A DNA stretch of 64,000 bases from an uncultured Mollicutes bacterium. GTDB lineage: Bacteria; Bacillota_I; Bacilli_A; RFN20; CAG-826. A program made the position numbers and the translations under genes. Positions 35,601 through 42,879 of the stretch are shown here, one piece after another. The notes under the pieces were generated by a model that had not been told where the DNA came from, searched no databases, and worked only from the letters and a program-made list of their open reading frames with translations. How positions within the stretch are numbered: position 1 is the stretch's first letter; each line of letters opens with the position of its first letter. The DNA is taken from positions 92,399 to 156,398 of the forward strand of contig UQFY01000001.1 in the NCBI GenBank assembly GCA_900540385.1, in the 5' to 3' direction.

Positions 35601-35766
35601 TGCTTGTAACACCAAAAGAGGAAACCCCCTGTGCTAAATTCGTAAAGAAAACCCATAAAGGCTTTCCATCTTTTCCGCTTAACGCAGGAAGAAAAGAAGC
35701 AAAAGTTTTGCAATGTTCGTAATCGTTTATTACGAAAACGTTGTCTTTTAAAACGTATTTATTCAT
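32644..35766 (-). CDS. Clan GH-Q glycoside phosphorylase (GH94/GH149/GH161-like)
   Basis: 1040 residues, cytoplasmic. The N-terminal part (FFTNLAQGVSSFGVTSKDTP, NKSFRSFLKIDG) and the central PGWNDAMNGLPGLFGSG, with the catalytic general-acid candidate Asp637, match the GH94-type phosphorylase fold. Its length exceeds the ~800 residues of cellobiose phosphorylase and fits the longer beta-1,3-oligoglucan phosphorylases (GH149, GH161). With two laminarinases beside it, phosphorolysis of imported laminari-oligosaccharides to glucose 1-phosphate is the likely reaction. Family choice within the clan is inference. Confidence 0.85.
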   Translation of the reverse strand: MNKYVLKDNVFVINDYEHCKTFASFLPALSGKDGKPLWVFFTNLAQGVSSFGVTSKDTPITPFDSATLAYQNIANKSFRSFLKIDGSLKTPFYHFQENRRDMKISPASLMIKEHGKGYEYMVEYATVPHKEYAALIRKVTIKNTSKKTHTYTLLDGLPIFFPLGLSNFCYKELVSLMAAYCEVHSLEKNTPFVKFKTSTSDESEVKEKLSGNAFFAKDSNGNLLKTYVDPSLIFGIDPSLMTVRPFVEKTYQEFSQQVGQTENKLPCAFVSSEFSLSQGETYTFYEVYGAYDTKEQFTKAEKELTPVALNELLKENELVTKNILSKAFSKTAYPHFDSFLKQSYLDNGLRGGFPCLLDDKNKDSIYYLYSRKHGDMERDYNNFVIPSAYYSSGPGNFRDVNQNRRNDLFFSPFVGDYNIKLFFELIQADGQNPLTVKPPLFFKKDKASISFLSQLDENKKEYLTNLLEKGYSPSELYTYLKENDLLELWSKILRASEERNQASFSEGYWVDHWTYNVDLLEDYSSIYPDKEEELFFDKEYRYFYSPVYVNPRKEKYVLLNDGRVRQYGALNLKEANEKAKEIGYDMSKGGYLLSKDGKEIKTNLASKILSLIFIKFSTLDMEQMGIEMECEKPGWNDAMNGLPGLFGSGLSESVELLRLTNYVIEHLTPFQNKEIHLLDEQDTFVNKLISLTSQYLENKLSRFAYWDEMTSAREELRLSLKDRALGTYKNEKVSSFLPFLKDIAKILENGILRAKKLGNGILPSYLIHEAKDYSKTGKKNFMGLDTVVIHSFETKTIPPFLEASARALKVGKELINQNDIKAIKESDLYDKTYHFYKTAAALDDAPFEIGRVHAFTKGWLERECNFLHMSYKYLLGLLKGGYVDEFYKEMKTNLTLNMDPEVYGRNPLEASSFIVPTCNPDKSKHGQGFFARLSGANAEFLNMYVILFAGEHIFTYEDGVLKFHLKPLLSNEFFDKNNEASFLLFGKTTIIYKKDPSINLLKDSYKMTYIINGKEYDEVKGDLALSIRNGKVKKVIVEIQ

Positions 35767-35788
35767 AGATAAGCCTCCAAGTTGCTTA

Positions 35789-37231
35789 TTATTCTGCTGA
35801 AGAAGTTAGGGTGTAGTAATGTTTAAGGGTAGGTATTTTATTGTCTTCGATATTCCAAAGATCTGTATTAAAAGAAGAATAGTTTGTAGAACTCTTCATC
35901 TCCGCTTCGCTTAATAAAAGGTCGTTTGTAAGTGCGCCTAAATCCGTTTCCCCAGATGTTGGTTTATTGGAACCCTTATGCGTTTGGGAGAAGAAAACGT
36001 CACGTTGAGTACCGTTCATTGGGGTAATTTTGAATCCTTTGGCTACACAATCTTTAATTTCGCCCCAGGTTTTACCAGCGAAAGCGTAAACACCATTTGT
36101 GTTGGAGTTATTGCTATCAACTGTTTTTGCTGTGGAATTAGCTAATTGCTTATCGGCGGCAGCAAATCTCCACCAAGGGTCTGTATTATTTGCCTGAGCA
36201 GTATGATCCCAACCATTTCCTGTTTTGCCAACATAATCATTGCCAAAATCAAGATATACGCCAGGTTGAACATCAATGTTTGCACCATTGTAAGAATAAG
36301 ATGTACCCCCTGTTGCACCTAAGCTTAAGTTTGTGACTTCCGAAATGACGTTAGAGACGTATCCTGAACCTCCAACAATGCCAAAGGCGCCACCCATATT
36401 GCAATCATCGTCATAGAAATGAGTGGACATTTCAACGCGGTTGCTGGAAGTTAAACGTACATTCTCAACAGTTCCTGCCACGTTTCCTGCTAAAGCTCCG
36501 CAGATTGTTCTTCCACGAACGTGAATATTGTCAAATGTCGTATTTCTTACGACACCACTCTTACCAATAATCTGGAAAAGACCAACGTTATCACCCGCTT
36601 TATGATGGTCGTAGGTAAACATGGTTCCTGTTCCGCTATAGACGTTGAAGTTACTGGCAACGCTATCGGAATATAAAACATTCGCGTTTTTGACGGTATA
36701 GCCATTTCCATCGAGGATGCCATGGAAATATTCATTTGTTGGATCGGTTTCTTCACCCATATGGCCAATCGGTTCAAAATTAGAAATCGTTGATAAGTCA
36801 ATGTCATTTCCAAGGATGTAATAATAGGTAAGGTTATTGTTGATATCTTGGAATTCCTGGGCAGTGGTAATGACTTTATTCACGAAATATCCTGGCACGC
36901 TAACTCTTTTGCCAGATATTTCAACAGAAACGGTTTTCTCTCCTGGGTTGATTTTTCCTAAAAAGTTTTTGGAGAGGGTGAGTATACCGTTTTTATAGGA
37001 ATAATCGCCTGCTTCCGCTTTAACCTTTCCAGAAGAAACGTTGGAAACGTCTCCTTCCTTTCCTAACTTTACGGAAATGTTGTAATCCGCTTTAGACGTA
37101 TCGTAATAGAAACGACCATTTTCAAAAACGTTCGCTTCAATTGGCAAGGAATTAGCTCCTTGGCAAGAAATGAGTCCTAAGGAAGCTAATAACGCTCCCC
37201 CTAAAACGATGATGTTGCTTTTCTTTTTCAT
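35789..37231 (-). CDS. Surface lipoprotein with GLUG-like beta-helix repeats
   Basis: 480 residues; lipoprotein signal GALLASLGLISC (Cys23). After an N-terminal beta-rich segment comes a repeat region with GLUG-type motifs: NEYFHGILDGNGYTVKN, NVGLFQIIGKSGVVRNTTF and ICGALAGNVAGTVENVRL, each giving a turn of a beta-solenoid. No catalytic residues are recognised. Encoded between the permease and phosphorylase genes, it is probably a surface glycan-binding component of the uptake system. That function is inferred from context. Confidence 0.75.
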   Translation of the reverse strand: MKKKSNIIVLGGALLASLGLISCQGANSLPIEANVFENGRFYYDTSKADYNISVKLGKEGDVSNVSSGKVKAEAGDYSYKNGILTLSKNFLGKINPGEKTVSVEISGKRVSVPGYFVNKVITTAQEFQDINNNLTYYYILGNDIDLSTISNFEPIGHMGEETDPTNEYFHGILDGNGYTVKNANVLYSDSVASNFNVYSGTGTMFTYDHHKAGDNVGLFQIIGKSGVVRNTTFDNIHVRGRTICGALAGNVAGTVENVRLTSSNRVEMSTHFYDDDCNMGGAFGIVGGSGYVSNVISEVTNLSLGATGGTSYSYNGANIDVQPGVYLDFGNDYVGKTGNGWDHTAQANNTDPWWRFAAADKQLANSTAKTVDSNNSNTNGVYAFAGKTWGEIKDCVAKGFKITPMNGTQRDVFFSQTHKGSNKPTSGETDLGALTNDLLLSEAEMKSSTNYSSFNTDLWNIEDNKIPTLKHYYTLTSSAE

Positions 37232-37250
37232 AATAACAATGTCCTTTCTA

Positions 37251-38222
37251 TTATCCTTTTAAGCCTCCAACGGCTGTGTTATTCATGATTGTTTTGCTAA
37301 ATAAGCAGAAAACGAGAAGAATTGGAATGATGGTAACAATAATTGTCGCAAAGAAGAGAGGGTATTCTCCTTTTGTGACAAGCATTGCTTGTTGCATATA
37401 GTAGATACCAACGGCAATGGTTGGTTTCTTTGATAAGAAAATCGAAGGATTGAAATAATCGTTCCATAAGCCAATCAAAGAGAGAATGCCAACGGCGATG
37501 ATAGGTCCTTTAGCCATTGGAACAATGATTTGAAAGAAGATACGGAAATCAGATGCTCCATCAATTTTGGCTGCTTCGACATATGTCCAGGAAAGATTCT
37601 TGAAGAAGGAATAAAGCAATAAGAAATTGGAGCCGAATCCTCCAGAATAAAGGAAGATTAAACCTATTTCAGTTTGATCAAGATGCATCGCTTTCATGAA
37701 TTGAATTTGCGAAGGCAAGACGCCAACCAAAGGTACAATCATAGAGAAGATAACGACACCAAAGATTAATCCACGTCCTGGGAATTTGTATTTGGCAACG
37801 ACATAGGCTGCACAAGAAGAAGTAAGAACCGTAGCAAGCGTTCCTCCTCCTGCGACAATAATGGACATTCCCATCATTTGGAAAACGGTATAGTTCTTAG
37901 TAGTGGCGTTTTTAAAGGCAAAAGCTCTAGCAAAATTATCCCAATTCCACGCTGCTGGCCAAGACATAAAGTCTTTTGCAAACTCGCTTTTTGTTTTGAA
38001 AGAGTTCATCAAAATCCAAAGGAAAGGGAAGATAAATGACAAAGCGAATAAAGCAAAAACAACAAACATGATCACGAAAGCGACTTTCTCTGCTTTTTTT
38101 CTTTTAAAAAGCAAATCGTGTTCTTTTTCGTATTTTTCTTGCTTAACGCTTTCTCGATGATTTTGGAATTTCTCTTTAAAGAAATGACCAATTGAGTTGA
38201 AGAATGATTTTATTTTTTCCAT
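37251..38222 (-). CDS. CUT1 sugar ABC permease, MalG type
   Basis: 323 residues from the ATG at 38222, one base after the stop of the MalF-type gene; a longer frame start (38243) would overlap it. Six hydrophobic segments and the MalG EAA loop (EAAKIDGASDFRIFFQIIVP) are present. It forms the membrane channel with the MalF-type partner and is driven by the MsmK-type ATPase. The N-terminal ~40 residues are unusually charged and cytoplasmic. Confidence 0.92.
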   Translation of the reverse strand: MEKIKSFFNSIGHFFKEKFQNHRESVKQEKYEKEHDLLFKRKKAEKVAFVIMFVVFALFALSFIFPFLWILMNSFKTKSEFAKDFMSWPAAWNWDNFARAFAFKNATTKNYTVFQMMGMSIIVAGGGTLATVLTSSCAAYVVAKYKFPGRGLIFGVVIFSMIVPLVGVLPSQIQFMKAMHLDQTEIGLIFLYSGGFGSNFLLLYSFFKNLSWTYVEAAKIDGASDFRIFFQIIVPMAKGPIIAVGILSLIGLWNDYFNPSIFLSKKPTIAVGIYYMQQAMLVTKGEYPLFFATIIVTIIPILLVFCLFSKTIMNNTAVGGLKG

Positions 38223-38223
38223 A

Positions 38224-39219
38224 TCAGAACCCCGCATTGGCAAAACATTTATTTAAGAAATGCCTGACTGTTACAACAATTGGTGCGGCTATAAGGGTGC
38301 AAAATAAGCCCAATGTAGCAGGGGTTTGCAAAGAAGAACCCCCTGATTGTTGATAAATTTGTAATCCGATTGTCATCGTTCCAAAACGTCCACTTGTCAA
38401 GAAGAACGGCTGAAATGTAACCGAGAAAACGGACATCATTCCGAAGATAAATAAGGTCGTTATTGTTGGCCAAGCGAGAGGGATAATAATCTTAAAGAAC
38501 TCTTTAAAAGGAGAAACCCCATCCATTTTGCAACTCTCTAAGATGTCTCTTGGGATTCTGCTCATCCCTGCCGTAAGAAGAATGACGTTATAACCGACTC
38601 CACTCCAAATGTAGAAAAGCCAGACCATCCATGAGGCACTATCTCCTACATTTTCTCCTGTGAAAAGATTGTTAAAGAAATTGGAGGCGTCAATTCCTAG
38701 AAAATTCATTAAGCCAGGGAAAATACCTCCGTTGCTATCAAAGGAGAATTTATAGAGCAAGGTTAAGATAAACAAAGGCAAGATAGATGGAATAAAGAAG
38801 ATGATTTTAAAGAAAGTGGATCCTTTGATTTTCTTAAAGATAAAGTAAGAAAAAATGATGGAAATAGGCAAATTAACAAAACAAGAAAGGATTAGGTAGA
38901 TGAAAGAGGAAAGAAACATATCTTGCGTCGCTTTATCTCCAAAGGTCATAAACAAGGTTTGGAAATTGTAGAAAAGCGTCTCAAAGAAATTCGTTCCATC
39001 CCATATATTGGAATCAAAAAGCCATACCAAATGCCCTTTTTCATAGGTTTTGAAAGTCAAGAAAATGGAATTGATATTGACGCCAAACCACATGATAGCG
39101 AATTGAGCTACTGGATAAAGCAGCATCAAAAAAATGAAGAGATTCGTTTTCCAATTAGCAAGGAATTTGGATTTCTTTTTTCTTTGCCTTTTCTTACTTG
39201 GCGCTATAACGGTAGTCAT
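38224..39219 (-). CDS. CUT1 sugar ABC permease, MalF type
   Basis: 331 residues with a basic N terminus (KKRQRKKKSK) and six membrane segments. The EAA-loop equivalent is ESCKMDGVSPFKEFFKIIIP. It pairs with the MalG-type protein encoded immediately downstream. The substrate is probably a beta-glucan oligosaccharide, from the surrounding glycoside hydrolases. It follows the binding-protein gene by 20 bp. Confidence 0.92.
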   Translation of the reverse strand: MTTVIAPSKKRQRKKKSKFLANWKTNLFIFLMLLYPVAQFAIMWFGVNINSIFLTFKTYEKGHLVWLFDSNIWDGTNFFETLFYNFQTLFMTFGDKATQDMFLSSFIYLILSCFVNLPISIIFSYFIFKKIKGSTFFKIIFFIPSILPLFILTLLYKFSFDSNGGIFPGLMNFLGIDASNFFNNLFTGENVGDSASWMVWLFYIWSGVGYNVILLTAGMSRIPRDILESCKMDGVSPFKEFFKIIIPLAWPTITTLFIFGMMSVFSVTFQPFFLTSGRFGTMTIGLQIYQQSGGSSLQTPATLGLFCTLIAAPIVVTVRHFLNKCFANAGF

Positions 39220-39239
39220 AAATACCCCAAAGAAATCAA

Positions 39240-40682
39240 TTAATCAGAAAGGTTTGCTGTACGAAGCCATGTTTTCCAATTTGTTTTGGCTGTCGTGTAG
39301 ACTTTTTCACCAACGATTTGGGCGGTGTATTTGCTTGGCTCTGCACAAGCATTTTTATAGTAGTAGTTGTTATTTGGCCAAGGCATGACGGCATTGACAG
39401 TACGATAAGAAATTGGATTTTTAGAAAGAACGCTGAAGTTTGTGCTGTTATTAAGTTTATCGTGAATGCTCTTAATATAAGTGTCTTTGCTTTCGATATC
39501 GCTCATATCAACATCCTTATAGTCAAAGGCAAGGAAAGAACCATGGCTGTCTTTGACGAAGTTCTTGCAAGCATCATAGGTTGCTAAATACTTTAGGAAG
39601 TCTTTGGCTTTATCTTTTTGTGTGGCGTTTTCAGGAATGATTATTGAATCGCCAAAACCAACCATATAGTTAAAGTTCTTAGAATCTGCTTTTGCTTTAG
39701 GGGTTTCCATCATAGCGATATTGAAATCGAGCTTTTCGTTATCCGCGACCTGCTCTAATTCAAATTTAGCCCATTGAGCATATGGAATCATTGCCGCTTC
39801 ACCGGAAACGAAGGCGGATTTAGCGGTATTTAAACCTGTGGAATAGGCATTTTTGATGGAATTGGTCGCATTCTCAGCAATGAGTGAATGCCACATCAAA
39901 TAAGCTTCAATGAATTCTTTGTAATAGGTATTAGGGTTATACATTTCATAACCATCGGCGTATTTACCTGTTGGGCCAAGATATTTCAAAACGGTATCCA
40001 CCTTTTCGATTCCGGCTAATTGAGCCCACCATTCTAAAACAGGATAATCCCAGTAATATTCTCTGTCTGATCCAGACCAGGCAAACGGTCTAACTGTTGT
40101 GCCTGTGGAAGATTTTATATTGGCGGAATTGATGGTCGCGCATAGGGTTTCTAATTCAGCATAAGTGGTAGGAACGTTCCATCCATTTTGCTCAAACATA
40201 TCCATGTTGTAGACGAAACCGCCTGCGCCTTGGGTCCAGCAAGCTTTGAAATAATGCTCTTGCTCGTCTGCTCCCATAGCTTTGGAGTTTTCATTTGCTC
40301 CTCTAACCGTTCTATCGGCAAAAGTTTTTCCTGTACCTTCAATTGTGGAAGAATAAACATCATCTAAGGAAGCAAGTAATCCTTCGGCCGCATAGTTTTG
40401 CCACTTAATATCATGGGAGAAATAGATATCGTAATCTCCGCCATCTTTTAAAGCGGATTCGATACGGTCAAGAATACTCGTATCAAGATCAAAATGAACT
40501 TTAGTACCAGTTTTTTCTTCGAAATCACTTGCGGCGTTTTCGATCCATGTCGAACCATAGCCGCCATCATAGGCACAAATCCAGAGTTCGTCGGAATCCC
40601 CTTTTCCATTCTCTCCGCAACTTGCTAACGCTAAAAGAGACACAATAAATGCTAGTCCTAAGGATAACTTTGATTTTTTCAT
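39240..40682 (-). CDS. Extracellular sugar-binding lipoprotein (family 1 SBP)
   Basis: 480 residues. The lipoprotein signal ends in LALASC (Cys22). The mature protein has the family 1 pattern: WIENAASDFEEKTGTKVHFD near the N terminus, DIYFSHDIKWQNYAAEGLLA, and PFAWSGSDREYYWDYPVLEW in the centre. It captures oligosaccharides for the adjacent CUT1 permeases. It is the first gene of the minus-strand operon, directly behind the operator-rich region, as usual for the most strongly expressed component. Confidence 0.92.
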   Translation of the reverse strand: MKKSKLSLGLAFIVSLLALASCGENGKGDSDELWICAYDGGYGSTWIENAASDFEEKTGTKVHFDLDTSILDRIESALKDGGDYDIYFSHDIKWQNYAAEGLLASLDDVYSSTIEGTGKTFADRTVRGANENSKAMGADEQEHYFKACWTQGAGGFVYNMDMFEQNGWNVPTTYAELETLCATINSANIKSSTGTTVRPFAWSGSDREYYWDYPVLEWWAQLAGIEKVDTVLKYLGPTGKYADGYEMYNPNTYYKEFIEAYLMWHSLIAENATNSIKNAYSTGLNTAKSAFVSGEAAMIPYAQWAKFELEQVADNEKLDFNIAMMETPKAKADSKNFNYMVGFGDSIIIPENATQKDKAKDFLKYLATYDACKNFVKDSHGSFLAFDYKDVDMSDIESKDTYIKSIHDKLNNSTNFSVLSKNPISYRTVNAVMPWPNNNYYYKNACAEPSKYTAQIVGEKVYTTAKTNWKTWLRTANLSD

Positions 40683-40693
40683 AAATGCTCCTC

Positions 40694-40848
40694 GAAATCG
40701 GTTTTAGGAAATCGGTTTCTTAATGCTCTTATGATAGAAAGAATTTTAGGAAAAAACAAGCATTTTAGGAAAGCGCTTTCCATAAAAACACATAAAAAGT
40801 TGCAAAACTTAGTTAATACCGATATATTTTAACTACGAAATCGGTTTC
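40694..40848. promoter_or_regulatory. Divergent control region of SBP operon and GH16-3: three LacI operators and a cre-like site
   Basis: GAAATCGGTTTT (40694-40705), GGAAATCGGTTTCT (40707-40720) and GAAATCGGTTTC (40837-40848) share the GAAAYCGRTTTC palindrome with the region at 25.2 kb. A perfect palindrome GGAAAGCGCTTTCC (40768-40781) between them fits a CcpA cre site. The left pair lies just upstream of the SBP start, the right one just upstream of the GH16-3 ribosome site. Confidence 0.8.
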
Positions 40849-40866
40849 TCAAACGGAGGATTTCCC

Positions 40867-42339
40867 ATGAATAAAAACAATTTTTCAAAGCTTTGTTTAA
40901 TTTCTCTTCTTACTTTTTCTCTTGCTTCATGTGGTGAAGAAAAGAATGAAGAAGCGTATACGGATGATACGACATTCAATGGAACAACCTATTATGATAA
41001 GGTCGAAACAAGATCGAAATTTGCCAATGACGACGAGAGAAATATCGACGAACATCTAGAAAATGGAGTTTTAAATGATTCCTATTGGAACTCTTTGAGT
41101 GGAGTTTGGCAAAACGAGTCTGCTACCTATCCTCATAATGGTGTTCAAAAAAGAAATCTCCTTTATGTGAAAGATGGCAAAAACACCTATCTTGGTTTTA
41201 GAGGAAGAGGGATGTACAACACTCTTTCTGACACAAATAAGAATGATGCGGGATACATTCTCCCTGAAGGAGCTTGTATCATAAGCAAAAATAGATTGGG
41301 GCCAGGACGTTATGAATTTGAGATGGCCGCAATGCCTCGCTATGGCGGAGTAAGTGCCGCCTGGACGTATATGACCGAGACGGGAAATGAACTTACCTCT
41401 CAAAATGAAATTGATATTGAAATAGGTGGAGAAAAAGGAAAGGACACCTTTACTCATGAATGGTGTACTTCTTGGACAAAGAAAACCAATAAAAGCACGA
41501 AAAACGTTGACACATCTAAAGTGGCTTATATGAATGACGGTGTCTTCCATAAGTATTCTTTTGATTGGTATACGGATTATTGCGGAAGTGGCAAAGGAAG
41601 AGTTGACTGGTTTATTGATGGCGTGCTTATTTCTTCTATTTCCGGCGGAGTGGTTACTGATAAAGAAATGCCTCTTTGGATTGGACTTTGGTTCCCGAAT
41701 TGGACGAACATGGCCTCTTTTGATACGGATTATCTTCTTTTGAAGTCCGCTAAATATACCGCGTTCGGTAATGACCAGCCTTATGAAGAGGTGCGCGCAA
41801 AAGCGGGATACACTCAAGAAGATCCAAGCAAATCCTCAATTCAAAGCATCTCCTATGATTCCGTTAAAAACATTAATAAATTAGCGAATTCCTCTTTTGA
41901 GAATTTCTCTCTTTGCAAACAAGATCAGTCCTATTTTGGCTGGAACACCAACGAGCTTTCCGAAGGGGCGTCCGTAAAGATTACGAACGAAAGCAACACT
42001 CCTAATGGTCATTCTTTCTTATTAGAAGCAGGTAAAGAAAACACCAATCTTAGCCAATGGGTTGAATGTGCCTACGGAGGCTATACGTTTGATTATTCTC
42101 TATTAAGCGAGATCTTGCCTTCCTCTGAGATAAATCTAGAGTTCCATTATTGGAATTCCTATCGTAATAAAGAGGTTAAGGATGCAACCTCTCTCTCCCT
42201 AACAAGCACGAATTGGGAAGAAAAGAAAGGAACTCTTACTTTGCCAGATAATTGTTATCATCTTGAAATGAGAATATCAGCTAAGAAAGGGTCTGTTTAT
42301 TTGGACGATTCTTCTTTGATTTATAAAGGAAAAAATTGA
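40867..42339 (+). CDS. GH16 lipoprotein 3, lichenase-type catalytic strand, with C-terminal CBM-like domain
   Basis: 490 residues; signal ends in FSLASC (Cys22). The GH16 domain holds GPGRYEFEMAAMPRYGGVSA and the catalytic NEIDIEIGG (Glu181, Asp183, Glu185) in the five-residue form without the beta-bulge residue, as in lichenases and related enzymes, unlike the two laminarinase types in this locus. A C-terminal domain (about 335-490: NLANSSFENF start replaced here by NKLANSSFENFS, ending YLDDSSLIYKG) resembles CBM4/9 beta-sandwiches. It is surface-anchored, has GGAGG upstream, and is transcribed divergently from the SBP operon. Confidence 0.88.
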   Translation: MNKNNFSKLCLISLLTFSLASCGEEKNEEAYTDDTTFNGTTYYDKVETRSKFANDDERNIDEHLENGVLNDSYWNSLSGVWQNESATYPHNGVQKRNLLYVKDGKNTYLGFRGRGMYNTLSDTNKNDAGYILPEGACIISKNRLGPGRYEFEMAAMPRYGGVSAAWTYMTETGNELTSQNEIDIEIGGEKGKDTFTHEWCTSWTKKTNKSTKNVDTSKVAYMNDGVFHKYSFDWYTDYCGSGKGRVDWFIDGVLISSISGGVVTDKEMPLWIGLWFPNWTNMASFDTDYLLLKSAKYTAFGNDQPYEEVRAKAGYTQEDPSKSSIQSISYDSVKNINKLANSSFENFSLCKQDQSYFGWNTNELSEGASVKITNESNTPNGHSFLLEAGKENTNLSQWVECAYGGYTFDYSLLSEILPSSEINLEFHYWNSYRNKEVKDATSLSLTSTNWEEKKGTLTLPDNCYHLEMRISAKKGSVYLDDSSLIYKGKN

Positions 42340-42364
42340 TACGTAACCTTTAAAAAAAGAAAAG

Positions 42365-42394
42365 AGCTCAAGAGGTTAAATTCTTGAGCTTTTC
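42365..42394. terminator. Bidirectional terminator between GH16-3 and the HIT gene
   Basis: AGCTCAAGA (42365-42373) pairs with TCTTGAGCT (42382-42390); TTTTC follows on the plus strand and a poly-T (plus-strand AAAAAAAGAAAAG) follows on the minus strand. Confidence 0.85.
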
Positions 42395-42396
42395 TA

Positions 42397-42813
42397 TTAT
42401 TTTAATTTCTTGGCGATCTCTTCGGCTAAGAGAGGAAGATTCATAGTGGACGTGTCTTGAGGACGCATCTCGATTTGGAATCCTGGATCTTTGCCTAAAT
42501 ATCTAGGAATCACATGAACGTGGAAATGAGGCACGCTTTGTCCGGCTGCCTCACCAACGTTTGTAAGGATGTTGATTCCTGAAGCGCCAAATAACATCAT
42601 CTCCGCTTGACCAATTCTTTGGACGACATCCATGACCTTATGCATTAAATCTTGAGGACATTCTAGGATGTTTTGATAATGTTTCTTTGGCATAACAAGG
42701 GTATGTCCCTTTGTTGTTTGAGAGATATCCAAGATAGCTAAGACATCATCGTCTTCATAGACTTTAGCGGAAGGAATTTCACCATCCACGATTTTGCAAA
42801 ATACATCTTTCAT
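42397..42813 (-). CDS. HIT-family nucleotide hydrolase/transferase
   Basis: 138 residues. The histidine triad HFHVHVIPR is near residues 98-106, with the upstream DISQTTKGHTLVMPKKHYQN block typical of the Hint branch. Such proteins hydrolyse adenosine phosphoramidates or related nucleotides in the cytoplasm. GAAGGTAA precedes the start on the minus strand. It is a short unit ending at the shared terminator. Confidence 0.93.
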   Translation of the reverse strand: MKDVFCKIVDGEIPSAKVYEDDDVLAILDISQTTKGHTLVMPKKHYQNILECPQDLMHKVMDVVQRIGQAEMMLFGASGINILTNVGEAAGQSVPHFHVHVIPRYLGKDPGFQIEMRPQDTSTMNLPLLAEEIAKKLK

Positions 42814-42879
42814 TTCGTTTACCTTCTTTCAAAAGAAAAGGGGCAGAATTCATCTGCCCCTTTATTATAGTGCTTTTTC

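Noticed and set aside
41071..41817. 248-codon open frame antisense to GH16-3
   Set aside because: It has no ribosome site or family motif and lies wholly inside a gene with a signal peptide and intact GH16 catalytic residues.
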